64,000 nucleotides of DNA, from contig NZ_CP109460.1 in assembly GCF_036227565.1 (NCBI RefSeq), positions 2,790,001 through 2,854,000 on the forward strand, read 5' to 3'. Below, one piece after another: positions 51,149 through 59,128 of the stretch; positions within the stretch are counted from its first letter, which is position 1; each line of letters begins with the position of its first letter. This stretch comes from Streptomyces sp. NBC_01454 (GTDB lineage Bacteria > Actinomycetota > Actinomycetes > Streptomycetales > Streptomycetaceae). The notes below the pieces were generated by a model. It saw nothing but the letters and a program-made list of their open reading frames with translations, was not told where the DNA came from and made no database searches. A program made the translations under genes and the position numbers.

Positions 51149-51886
51149 TCATGCCTTCCGGGTGTCCTTGCGGTACAGCCAGGCCGCGCCGCCGGCGAAA
51201 ACCAGCAGATAGCCGGCCAGGAGGGCCATGTCCTTCAGGTGCGGGGCGTCGCCGGCCTCGACGGCGGTGCCGAGCGCCGCGTACGCGTGCGTCGGCAGCC
51301 ACTCGGCGACGTGCTGCGCCCACTGCGGCAGGAACGTCAGCGGCATCCACAGGCCGCCCAGGAACGCCAGGCCGAAGTAGCACAGCATCGCGATCGGGCG
51401 CACCGCGTCGCCGGTGGCCAGATAGCCGATGGCCACGCCCAGGGCGGCGAAGACGAAGCTGCCGAGCCAGGTGCCGGCCGCGATGGCGAGCCACTGCCAG
51501 GCCTCCAGCCGTACGCCCTTGACCACCGCGGCGACCAGCAGGACCAGCAGGATCGACGGCAGGCTGACGGTCGCGGCGGCGGCCATCTTGGCGGCGACAT
51601 ACCCGCGTCCGGGCAGCGCCGTCAGCCGCAGCTGGCGCACCCAGCCGTTCTCGCGCTCCTTGGCGATGCGCTCGCTGTTGCCCAGCAGGACGGCGGTCAT
51701 GGCACCGAATGCTGCCATGGACACCATGAAGTAGAGCCCCATGTTCAGCTGCATACCGGGGATCGGCTTGCTGTCCGCGCCGCCCGCGATGATCAGGTAC
51801 AGCACCGGCGGATAGATCACCGAGAAGAACATGAACTTCTTGTTGCGCAGTGCGCGGATGATCTCCAGCTTGATCAGGGTGGTCAT
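51149..51886 (-). CDS. ABC-2 type transporter permease
   Basis: This 245-residue permease has six helices and the ABC-2 pattern: KLEIIRALRNKKFMFFSVIY at the start, ERIAKERENGWVRQLRLTAL in the coupling loop, and a late FGLAFLGGLWMPLTFLPQWA segment. ABC-2 permeases export drugs, lipids or peptides. The ATG at 51886 shares ATGA with the stop of the ATPase gene, showing coupled translation. Confidence 0.9.
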   Translation of the reverse strand: MTTLIKLEIIRALRNKKFMFFSVIYPPVLYLIIAGGADSKPIPGMQLNMGLYFMVSMAAFGAMTAVLLGNSERIAKERENGWVRQLRLTALPGRGYVAAKMAAAATVSLPSILLVLLVAAVVKGVRLEAWQWLAIAAGTWLGSFVFAALGVAIGYLATGDAVRPIAMLCYFGLAFLGGLWMPLTFLPQWAQHVAEWLPTHAYAALGTAVEAGDAPHLKDMALLAGYLLVFAGGAAWLYRKDTRKA

Positions 51887-52866
51887 CGGCCCGCCCTGCC
51901 TTCCTGCTCGGCTGAGCCGGTGGTGCTCGCGTCGGACGCCGTGGTGAGGGCGATGAAGGCCTGCTCCAGACCGAGGCCGGAGACTTCGAGGTTCTGCGGG
52001 TAACAGCCGAGGCCGTAGAGGGCGTGGACGGTGGCGTCGGCGTCCTGGGACTGGATGCGGACCGTGCGGCCCGAGACCTCCAGGGACGTCAGGGACGGCA
52101 GGGCCCCCAGCGCCTCGCGGTCGATCGGCTCGTCGAGGTCGAAGGCGATCCGGCGGGCGCCGGCCCGGGCCTTGATCTCGGCGGCGGTGCCGTCGGCCAG
52201 CACCCGGCCGCGGTGCAGCACGATCACCCGGTCGGCGACCTCGTCGGCCTCTTCGAGGTAGTGGGTCGCGAAGAGGACCGTACGGCCCTGCCGGGCCTGG
52301 CGGCGCATGGCGCCCCAAAAGGTCTGCCGGGCGGAGACGTCCATGCCGGTGGTGGGCTCGTCCAGCACGATCAGATCGCCCGCGCCGGCGGTGGCCAGCG
52401 CGAAGCGGACCCGCTGTTCCTGGCCGCCGGAGAGCTTGTCGACCATGCGGTCGGCGATGTCGGTGATGCCGGCCGCGGCCAGGATCTCGTCGAGGGGGTA
52501 GCCGCGCGGGTGCAGATCGCGGGCGAGCTTGACCAGCTCCCTGACCTTGACGCCCTCCATCAGGCCGCCGCTCTGCAGCATCGCGCCGACCCTGCCCTGC
52601 TCGATGGCGCGCTGCGGGGTCGTGCCGAAGAGGGTCACGCCGCCGGCGTCGGGCGTGCGCAGCCCGAGGAGCAGATCGAGCGTGGAGGACTTGCCCGCGC
52701 CGTTGGGGCCGAGGAGGGCGACGGTCTCACCCGGGTACAGCTCCAGATCCAGGTCGGCCACCGCGCGCACCGCGCCGTAGCTCTTGGTGACCTGCCGGAA
52801 GCTGACCACGGGTGCCCGCTCCGCCCCCTGCGCGGTGGCGGCTGTGGTGGTCGCTGTGGTCGTCAT
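51883..52866 (-). CDS. ABC transporter ATP-binding protein
   Basis: This 327-residue ATPase has Walker A GPNGAGKSS (near residue 55), the signature LSGGQEQRVRFALA, Walker B LIVLDEPTTGMD and the H-loop in LFATHYLEEAD. A C-terminal extension of ~90 residues is typical of drug-exporter (DRA) type ATPases. The ATG at 52866 (MTTTATTT) is preferred over 52932, which would start inside the CATGACA palindrome. Natural product or envelope-stress export is likely given the adjacent DesK-type kinase. Confidence 0.93.
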   Translation of the reverse strand: MTTTATTTAATAQGAERAPVVSFRQVTKSYGAVRAVADLDLELYPGETVALLGPNGAGKSSTLDLLLGLRTPDAGGVTLFGTTPQRAIEQGRVGAMLQSGGLMEGVKVRELVKLARDLHPRGYPLDEILAAAGITDIADRMVDKLSGGQEQRVRFALATAGAGDLIVLDEPTTGMDVSARQTFWGAMRRQARQGRTVLFATHYLEEADEVADRVIVLHRGRVLADGTAAEIKARAGARRIAFDLDEPIDREALGALPSLTSLEVSGRTVRIQSQDADATVHALYGLGCYPQNLEVSGLGLEQAFIALTTASDASTTGSAEQEGRAGR

Positions 52867-52924
52867 ACCCCCCAGCTTCCGGGACGCGCGCCGTGCTCGG
52901 CAGTGTCGGGTGTCCGCACTGCGC

Positions 52925-52940
52925 CATGACATCTGTCATG
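52925..52940. promoter_or_regulatory. Palindromic operator for the ABC/two-component operon
   Basis: CATGACA-TC-TGTCATG is a perfect 7+7 inverted repeat located 59 bp before the ATPase start. LuxR-type response regulators bind palindromes of this size, so the operon's own regulator is the natural candidate. Confidence 0.6.
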
Positions 52941-52955
52941 GGGGAGGCCCCCTAG

Positions 52956-52974
52956 AAGACTCATGAAGATCTTG
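52956..52974 (+). repeat. Left inverted repeat of the IS
   Basis: AAGACTCATGAAGATCTTG is a perfect match to the complement of the right end. The repeat seems to extend through CTAG and CCCC only because the target site is itself palindromic. Confidence 0.85.
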
Positions 52975-52978
52975 GAGT

Positions 52979-53010
52979 TCTGGCCCCGCCGCGTGAGCGG
53001 CGGGGCCAGA
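52979..53010 (+). promoter_or_regulatory. Perfect hairpin near the 5' end of the IS
   Basis: TCTGGCCCCGCCGC (52979-52992) pairs completely with 52997-53010 around a GTGA loop. It stands between the left inverted repeat and the likely transposase start (53026), where it could stop incoming transcription or hide the ribosome site. Confidence 0.75.
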
Positions 53011-53025
53011 CTGCTTGTTGTGGTG

Positions 53026-54606
53026 ATGGGGGAATGGGCCGGGGAGACGGTCGGGCCGGATGTGTGGGAGACCTGCCGGGATTTGATCCCGGCGGGGAGT
53101 GTGTTCGCTTTCCTGGCCGAGCATCGCAGCACGCTGTTCGAAGCGGAGATGTTCGCGGACATGTACCCGTCGGCGAACGGGCGGCCGAGTATGCCGCCGC
53201 AGATCCTGGCCTCGGCGATCACGCTGCAGGCCCTGCACGGGCTGTCGGACTTCGAGACGGTCCAGGAACTGCGGTGCGACCTGAGGTGGAAGGCAGCCTG
53301 CGGACTGGGCCTTCATGACATGGCGTTCGATCCGTCGTTGCTGGCCTACTTCCGCCGCCGGCTGGCCCGTTCCGCCCGGCCGAACCGGGTGTTCGAGGCT
53401 GTGCGGGAGGTCGTGAAGGCCACCGGTGTCCTCAAGGGCAAGCACCGCCGGGCGCTGGATTCCACCGTGCTGGATGACGCGGTGGCCACCCAGGACACCG
53501 TCACCCAGATCATCGCCGCCATCCGGGCGGTGATCCGGGACGTCCCCGGGGCCGGCGAGGTGGTCGCGGTGCACTGCACCGCGCACGACTACAACGACCC
53601 GGGCAAGCCGAGGATCGCCTGGAACGACGAGCAGGCCCGTGCCGACCTGGTCGACGCCCTGGTCGGTGACGCGCTGCGGCTGCTGGGCCACCTGCCCGAG
53701 CAGCAGCTCGGCGAGAAGGCCGCGAACGCGGTCGGCATCCTGGCCCTGGTCGCGGGCCAGGACGTGGAGCCCGCCGAGGACTCCGACGGCCGCGACGGGC
53801 GCTGGCGCATCACCCAAGGCACCGCACAGAACCGGATGGTCTCCACTGTCGACCCCGAAGCCCGGCACGTGCACAAGACCCGCACCCACCAGCAGGACGG
53901 CTTCAAGGCCCACCTCGCCATTGAGCCCGAGACCGGGTTATACACCGCCGTCGCCCTGCGGCCCGGAGCCGGTCCCGAGCACCACGAGGCGATGGTCGGA
54001 ATCGACCTGCTCACCGACGAGGACGAGCCCGTTGACGCCTTCGGTGACACCGCCTACTCCACAGGTGACGCCCGCCACAGCCTCGAAACCGCCGGTCACC
54101 GGCTGTTCCTCAAACCCGCACCGCTGCGGCCCGCCGTCCCTGGCGGCTTCACCCTCGACGACTTCGTCATCGACACCGTCGCCGCCACCGTGACCTGCCC
54201 CGCCGGACACACCGTCCCTTTATCCGCTCCCGCCGGGCAGCACCACCAGCGCAAAGCCTCGTTCAAGGACGTGTGCGCCGGATGCCCCCTTCGTGAGCGG
54301 TGCACCAAGGCCAAGGCCGGGCGGATCCTGACCATCCGTCCGCACCACGATCTGCTCGCCGCCGCCCGCCAGCAGGCCGCCACCGATCCCGACTGGCAGG
54401 CCGACTACCGGCGCTGGAGACCACCGGTCGAACGTGCCGTCGCCTGGCTCGTCCACCACGGCAACCGCAAACTCCGCTACCGCGGCACCATCAAGAACGA
54501 CACCTGGCTCCACACCCGAGCAGCCGCCCTCAACCTTCGCCGACTGATCAACCTCGGACTCAACCGAACCAACGGAACCTGGCACCTCGCCCCGGCCAGC
54601 ACATAG
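53026..54606 (+). CDS. IS1182-family transposase
   Basis: This is a DDE-type transposase with the N-terminal DUF772-like block (MFADMYPSANGRPSMPPQ, then ASAITLQALHGLSDFETVQE), catalytic-Asp candidates in ALDSTVLDD and DAFGDTAYST, a Cys-rich zinc-like segment (CAGCPLRERC) and a late Glu in RPPVERAVAWLVHHG. The frame is open from an ATG at 52963 in the inverted repeat; I prefer the ATG at 53026 after the hairpin (526 residues). Two in-frame TTA codons at 53938 and 54220 make translation depend on the bldA tRNA. No frameshift or stop interrupts it, so it may be active. Confidence 0.9.
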   Translation: MGEWAGETVGPDVWETCRDLIPAGSVFAFLAEHRSTLFEAEMFADMYPSANGRPSMPPQILASAITLQALHGLSDFETVQELRCDLRWKAACGLGLHDMAFDPSLLAYFRRRLARSARPNRVFEAVREVVKATGVLKGKHRRALDSTVLDDAVATQDTVTQIIAAIRAVIRDVPGAGEVVAVHCTAHDYNDPGKPRIAWNDEQARADLVDALVGDALRLLGHLPEQQLGEKAANAVGILALVAGQDVEPAEDSDGRDGRWRITQGTAQNRMVSTVDPEARHVHKTRTHQQDGFKAHLAIEPETGLYTAVALRPGAGPEHHEAMVGIDLLTDEDEPVDAFGDTAYSTGDARHSLETAGHRLFLKPAPLRPAVPGGFTLDDFVIDTVAATVTCPAGHTVPLSAPAGQHHQRKASFKDVCAGCPLRERCTKAKAGRILTIRPHHDLLAAARQQAATDPDWQADYRRWRPPVERAVAWLVHHGNRKLRYRGTIKNDTWLHTRAAALNLRRLINLGLNRTNGTWHLAPAST

Positions 54607-54646
54607 CCGGAGGGGCCGCCCGGCCTGCGGCCGAACGACCCCTCAG

Positions 54647-54665
54647 CAAGATCTTCATGAGTCTT
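54647..54665 (-). repeat. Right inverted repeat of the IS
   Basis: CAAGATCTTCATGAGTCTT is the exact complement of the left end and is followed by CTAGGGG. Confidence 0.85.
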
Positions 54666-54737
54666 CTAGGGGACGTTCCCGGGTGAGCCGGGAGCGCGCC
54701 CTGGGGGGCCTCGTGCCTGCGGGCCGTCGCCGCGCGG

Positions 54738-56891
54738 TCAGTTGCCGTCGGTGGCGATGGTCTGGACCCGCTCGGACGGGGTGGTGCCGAGCAGCGCCCG
54801 GCCGACCGCGCTCGCCACTTCCTCGACGCTCACCGGGTGCTTGGAGCCGTCGCCCTTGGTCACCTGGACGCCGTTGAAGGTGTCGCCGTAGAGGGCCTTG
54901 AGCGCCGGACGGTCGTAGTACGGGACCAGACCGCCGTTGACGATCTTGAAGGACAGGAACTTCGGGATCGACTTCTGCGGGCTGAAGGAGACCGTGTGCG
55001 CCGCGTCCGTACGGACCGTCACCAGACCGGACATCGCGGGCTCGGCGAACTGCTTCAACGCCCTGTCCACCGCCGCCTTGGTGACCTGCGGCTGCTGGGT
55101 GCCGGCGGCCAGCACCACCGGGGCGTCGGTGCCGGTCGTGGCGCGCAGGCGGTAGGCGTCGGCGACCTTCTTCTTGGACGCCTGCACATCGATGGCCTTG
55201 TGCGGCACGCCGTAGTGCGGCACCGCCTTGCCGTTCTCGAAGGTGATCCCGCCGTCCGCGGCGGCACCCCCGGGTCCGGCGGCGTTCTCCAGCGCGATCT
55301 GCAGCTTCTCGTCGTCGACGAGCACGGCCGGCTCGGCGGTGCGGTGCACGCCGAACAGCGAGCCGATGACGGAGACCGGGTTGTAGTCCCGGCCGGCCGC
55401 CTTGCGGACCGTGGCCTGCGGGTCGATGTCCAGACCGGCCCGGGCGGGCTGGAGGGTCTCGGTCTTGCCGTCGACGGTGAGTTCGAGCGGCTGGCTGCGG
55501 CGGCCCTTGAGCTCCGCCTCCAGCTTCTTCACGGCGTCTTCCTTGCTGGTGCCGCCGATGTCCACACCGAGCGCGGTGGTGCCGTTGGGCACGTCGGCGT
55601 GGTCGAGCAGCAGGCCCGCGCCGTAGGCGACGCCGGCCAGGACCACGACGGCGACACCCAGGAGAACGAGCTTGTTACGGCCCTTCTTGGGCGGGTTGAT
55701 CGGCTCGGGGATCTTGGGCCGCGGCTTGGGGGCGGCACTGTCGCCCTCACCGGCCGGACCGGCCGGGAACGACGACGGGGACGACGGACCGTCCGCGCCG
55801 GGGGTCTTGGGGATGCCGCTGACCAGCGTGTCGCCGGACACCCGGTCGTGGCCGCCGGCCGCGCCGCTCTGCGGGCCGCTCCCCCCGTGCCTGCCCTTCG
55901 GACCGCCGGGCGCGCTGCCCTGGGGGCCGCCGGGCAGTCCGCCGGCGATGCCGCCGGCGCCGAGGCCGCTGCCCGGCCCGGCGAGCGGCGCCGGCGGCTG
56001 CGGGGTGAGTTCGGCGGTGTCGTCGATCCGGGGCGTGCCGCCGGTGCCGGGGTCGCTGAAGCCGGGCGGGAGGTTGAGCGCGGAACTGCCGCGCGCCGGC
56101 CCGGTCGTCGGTCCGCTGGGGCCGCCCGGGGCGTCGAACGGGGTGTGGTCGCGGGCGGGGCCCGCGGGGGTGTCGAACGGCGAGGCGCCGCCGGCCGCAC
56201 CGTCGAACGGCGAGCCGCCGCCCTGCCGGCCGCCGTCGAACGGCGAGCCGCCATCGGTGCGGGCGCCGCCGTCGAACGGCGGGGCGCCGTCCTGCGCGGC
56301 CGGGCCGTCCTGCGGGGCCGGACTGTCGGAGAAGTACGGCAGGTCGGGGCGCTGCTGCGGGGTGGCGCCCGGGGTGCCGCGCGGCGGGGTCGCGCCGCCC
56401 GGGGCGGGCGGCGCCGGGTGGGAGCCGGTGGTCGAGGACGGGCCGCCGGGGCCGGCCTGCGGCTTGCGCGGCGCGAACCAGTCGCTGGTCTTCTCGGTCC
56501 GGCCGGCCGCGGGGGCCTCCTCCGCCGGAGCCTCGGGACGCGGCGTGTTCGCCGTCCGCTCCGCATTGCGCTCACCGCCCCGGGCGGGGCGGGGCGTTCC
56601 CCGGGAGCCGGCGGAACCGCCGGATCCAGCCGATCCGTTCATGCCGGACTCCTCACCGACGGGCTTGCGCACGACGACCGGCGGGATGGGGCGTGACCCC
56701 GGAATGTTGATCTTGATCCGCGTCGTCAGCGTGGTCTCGGTCTTGGGCTCCTCCGGCCGTGCCGGGGCACCGGACGCCGGCGCCTCGTCGGCGTCTCCCC
56801 TGGGCGAGCCGTACGGCGGCGTCCCTGACGGGTACGCGGCTCCGCCACGGCCCTGGGGGCCGGAGGACGAACTGTCAGATTCACGACTCAA
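54738..56891 (-). CDS. Membrane protein with peptidoglycan-binding-like (PG_binding_4) domains
   Basis: This 717-residue protein has a disordered Pro/Gly-rich cytoplasmic region of ~400 residues, one helix (RNKLVLLGVAVVVLAGVAYG, residues 405-430) and an extracellular part with repeats of the PG_binding_4/VanW N-terminal kind (GTTALGVDIGGTSKEDAVKK, LELTVDGKTETLQPARAGLD). The cytoplasmic region holds five (S/P/T)PFD repeats. A role in cell wall organisation is inferred. The TTG at 56891 has GGGAG eight bases upstream. The longer 57011 start crosses a palindromic repeat. Confidence 0.82.
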   Translation of the reverse strand: MSRESDSSSSGPQGRGGAAYPSGTPPYGSPRGDADEAPASGAPARPEEPKTETTLTTRIKINIPGSRPIPPVVVRKPVGEESGMNGSAGSGGSAGSRGTPRPARGGERNAERTANTPRPEAPAEEAPAAGRTEKTSDWFAPRKPQAGPGGPSSTTGSHPAPPAPGGATPPRGTPGATPQQRPDLPYFSDSPAPQDGPAAQDGAPPFDGGARTDGGSPFDGGRQGGGSPFDGAAGGASPFDTPAGPARDHTPFDAPGGPSGPTTGPARGSSALNLPPGFSDPGTGGTPRIDDTAELTPQPPAPLAGPGSGLGAGGIAGGLPGGPQGSAPGGPKGRHGGSGPQSGAAGGHDRVSGDTLVSGIPKTPGADGPSSPSSFPAGPAGEGDSAAPKPRPKIPEPINPPKKGRNKLVLLGVAVVVLAGVAYGAGLLLDHADVPNGTTALGVDIGGTSKEDAVKKLEAELKGRRSQPLELTVDGKTETLQPARAGLDIDPQATVRKAAGRDYNPVSVIGSLFGVHRTAEPAVLVDDEKLQIALENAAGPGGAAADGGITFENGKAVPHYGVPHKAIDVQASKKKVADAYRLRATTGTDAPVVLAAGTQQPQVTKAAVDRALKQFAEPAMSGLVTVRTDAAHTVSFSPQKSIPKFLSFKIVNGGLVPYYDRPALKALYGDTFNGVQVTKGDGSKHPVSVEEVASAVGRALLGTTPSERVQTIATDGN

Positions 56892-56934
56892 AGCAGGTTC
56901 TCCCGGTTGGCTCCGCCGCTCGTCAGAGATGATT

Positions 56935-56951
56935 CCCGGCCACAGGCCGGG
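56935..56951. repeat. Palindromic repeat upstream of the PG_binding_4 gene
   Basis: CCCGGCC-ACA-GGCCGGG followed by AGGTGCCCCC is a hairpin of a kind commonly dispersed in Streptomyces genomes. It lies 44 bp before the TTG start of the wall-related gene. Confidence 0.6.
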
Positions 56952-57106
56952 AGGTGCCCCCAGGGCGGCGCGACGGCGCGCACCACCATACTGTCCGCCG
57001 CGAGCGGCCACCCGGGGAGCGTACGAACACCGCCACCCCGGGCGAACCCCCGGTACCCGGTCCGGTCACCCCGACCCGCGTGTCATCCGTCCCGATATCC
57101 ACCACG

Positions 57107-57613
57107 TCATCCGCCAACTCGGCCGTGCCGGACGCCCGCCACCCGCATCTGGGCGGCGGTGGCGCAGATCACAGCGACCAGGATGCCGCCCAGCAGGAAG
57201 AGGTACGAACCGAGCCCGGCGCCGAAGAGAAAGTCGCCTTCCGGCCGGACATCGCTGAGCAGCAGGAACACGGTCACCAGCCAGGCCGCGCCGGGCACCA
57301 GCACGCCCGCCGGGGTACCGGTCGCCCGGCCGCCCCCGTAGAACAGGGCGCCGACCCCGGCGAGCGCCAGCAGCAACCCGCCGGGGAACCAGGCCGCTTG
57401 CACCAGCGTGCCGGCGAACGCGACCAGTACGCCGGTGACCAGCAGCAGCACATAGGTGCCCGCCCGGCCGCCGGTGAGCGGGGGGACGCCGGCGTCCGCC
57501 ACCGGGGGCGCCACCGCGGACGCGCCCGCGCCCGCCCGGGACCGCTGCCCCTTGCCGGCACCCGCCGCACCGTTCCCCTTGCCGGCGGCTCCGCCGCCCT
57601 TCGCCGTGCTCAT
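57107..57613 (-). CDS. DUF6113-like membrane protein
   Basis: This 168-residue protein has a Gly/Ala/Lys-rich N-terminus (~45 residues) and four hydrophobic helices ([73 protein letters not shown]). It matches the DUF6113-type neighbour of mshB, the equivalent of Rv1171. The ATG at 57613 shares ATGA with the mshB stop, so the two are translationally coupled. No function is known; a link to mycothiol is only by position. Confidence 0.8.
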   Translation of the reverse strand: MSTAKGGGAAGKGNGAAGAGKGQRSRAGAGASAVAPPVADAGVPPLTGGRAGTYVLLLVTGVLVAFAGTLVQAAWFPGGLLLALAGVGALFYGGGRATGTPAGVLVPGAAWLVTVFLLLSDVRPEGDFLFGAGLGSYLFLLGGILVAVICATAAQMRVAGVRHGRVGG

Positions 57614-58599
57614 TCCGCCGCCTCCTCGATCCGGGTGCCGTGCTGCCGCGTCCCCGCCGTTCCGCCGGTGCCGGCGAAGAGATCGTCCTCACGCTCACCG
57701 TCCGCCGCGCCCGCGACGCCGTGCACCAGCCGATAGTGCTCGACGGCGAACAGCGGCTGGCCCAGGTCGTTGGAGAGCGCGAAGAACGGTCCGTCGACCG
57801 CGATCTGGGTGTAGTGCGCGCGCATCGCCGCGGTCTTGGCCTCCGCGGCGGCACGGCCACCGGTGACGGACGCCGTGACCTCGGCGTCCGGCACCACTCC
57901 GGGCACGTCGTCGGCGGAGGCGATGCCGGGGAAGGTGTGACCGGCCGCGTGCAGCCGCTCGAAGCCCTCCTCGACCACGGAACGGGGGTTGCAGTTCCAG
58001 TAAATCTTCCCGATCGCGTGCGCGCCGCCCAGCTCGGGCCGGAAGTCGGCGGCCGCGGCGAGCTCCGCGCCGCGCATCGCCACCCGGTGCGCCTGGATGT
58101 GGTCGGGGTGGCCGTATCCGCCATTCGGGTCATAGGTGACCATCACCTGCGGCCGGACCTCCCGGATCACGGCGACCAGCTCGGCGGCCGCCTCGTCCAG
58201 CGGGGCCTGCCAGAAGCAGTCGGGCCGCTCGTTCTGCGGGGCGCCCATCATCCCGGAGTCGCGGTAGCGGCCCGGCCCGCCGAGGAAGCGGTGGTCGGTG
58301 ACGCCCAGGGCCTCCATCGCGGCGGCCAGCTCGCCGACGCGGTACGGGCCGAGGGTGTCGTCGCGGTCCGGCGCGAGAGAGGCGAGTTCGGGCGGGATGA
58401 CCTCGCCCTCCTCGCCGCGCGTGCAGGTCACCAGGGTGACCTGGGCGCCCTCGGCCGCGTACCGGGCCATGGTGACGCCGTTGTTGATCGACTCGTCGTC
58501 GGGGTGCGCGTGCACCAGCAGCAGCCGGCGCGACGGGGCGGGGCGCGGGGCGGCGCCCGTGGCGGACGGTGACGTGGGGGAGGCTGGCCGGTCGGTCAT
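57610..58599 (-). CDS. mshB: Mycothiol deacetylase MshB
   Basis: This 329-residue PIG-L/LmbE-family zinc hydrolase has the metal motif [12 protein letters not shown] (near residue 30) and the later metal His in [12 protein letters not shown] near residue 165. MshB deacetylates GlcNAc-Ins to GlcN-Ins, the third step of mycothiol synthesis in actinobacteria. The N-terminal 25 residues are a variable Ser/Pro-rich extension. The ATG at 58599 opens the gene. The adjacent small membrane gene is coupled by ATGA. Confidence 0.92.
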   Translation of the reverse strand: MTDRPASPTSPSATGAAPRPAPSRRLLLVHAHPDDESINNGVTMARYAAEGAQVTLVTCTRGEEGEVIPPELASLAPDRDDTLGPYRVGELAAAMEALGVTDHRFLGGPGRYRDSGMMGAPQNERPDCFWQAPLDEAAAELVAVIREVRPQVMVTYDPNGGYGHPDHIQAHRVAMRGAELAAAADFRPELGGAHAIGKIYWNCNPRSVVEEGFERLHAAGHTFPGIASADDVPGVVPDAEVTASVTGGRAAAEAKTAAMRAHYTQIAVDGPFFALSNDLGQPLFAVEHYRLVHGVAGAADGEREDDLFAGTGGTAGTRQHGTRIEEAAE

Positions 58600-58709
58600 G
58601 CCGACAGCCTACGAGCCGCCCGGTCCGCCGTCCGCAGGCGAGCCCGGCCGCCGCCCGTGCGGCCCCACCGGGGGCGCGCACGGGACGGACGGGCCGGGTC
58701 CCGAGGGGG

Positions 58710-58904
58710 TCAGAACTTGATGTTGCCGAGCATGCCGGCGACGTTCGTCGTCAGCTGCTTGATCGTCGGGGCGATGGACGAGCCGGCGAGGTAGAAGCCC
58801 AGCAGCATGCAGACGAACGCATGCGCGGCCTTCAGTCCGGACTTCTTGACAAGCAAGAAGACGATGATCGCCAGCAGCACCACCGCCGAAATCGAGAGTG
58901 CCAC
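58710..58904 (-). CDS. Small membrane protein (64 aa)
   Basis: A 64-residue protein has two hydrophobic helices: ISAVVLLAIIVFLLVKKSG and HAFVCMLLGFYLAGSSIA. It then ends in a polar tail (TIKQLTTNVAGMLGNIKF). The ATG at 58904 follows GGAGGTGAGCCGCC, an excellent ribosome site. Its AT-rich upstream region (58930-59040) suggests a promoter of its own. No family name recognised; it looks like a conserved Streptomyces small membrane protein. Confidence 0.8.
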   Translation of the reverse strand: MALSISAVVLLAIIVFLLVKKSGLKAAHAFVCMLLGFYLAGSSIAPTIKQLTTNVAGMLGNIKF

Positions 58905-59128
58905 GGCGGCTCACCTCCAAGTACTCGTGGTCCGGACAGGGTTACTGGTGTCCGGACCGTCCGCACGGTCCGCACACCGGGGTATGCCAAGGGCTCTTTA
59001 CCCCGAACCCACTACGCGCAAGGGATCATAACTTTCCGTGCTAGCGCATAAGTCGGAGCACGGAAGCAGAGCGGGGGCGCACATGATCTTCACGAGCGCG
59101 ACCGTGGTGAGCCCGTAGGCTCGGCACC

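Larger units (their letters stand above)
52956..54665 (+). mobile_element. IS1182-family insertion sequence
   Basis: A 1710-bp element is bounded by perfect 19-bp inverted repeats: AAGACTCATGAAGATCTTG at 52956-52974 and its complement at 54647-54665. CTAG flanks both ends (52952-52955 and 54666-54669), with CCCC to the left and GGG to the right. Removing one CTAG and the element restores CCCCTAGGGG. The element holds one transposase gene. It lies 90 bp upstream of the ABC ATPase start and appears intact. Confidence 0.9.

Noticed and set aside
52866..52932. Longer start for the ABC ATPase at 52932
   Set aside because: It would begin inside the CATGACA palindrome and add a Cys/Arg-rich stretch unlike ABC ATPase N-termini.
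52948..52974. A 26-bp terminal inverted repeat for the IS (including CCCCTAG)
   Set aside because: The outer seven bases on each side are explained better as the duplicated CTAG and the palindromic target CCCCTAGGGG, leaving a true repeat of 19 bp.
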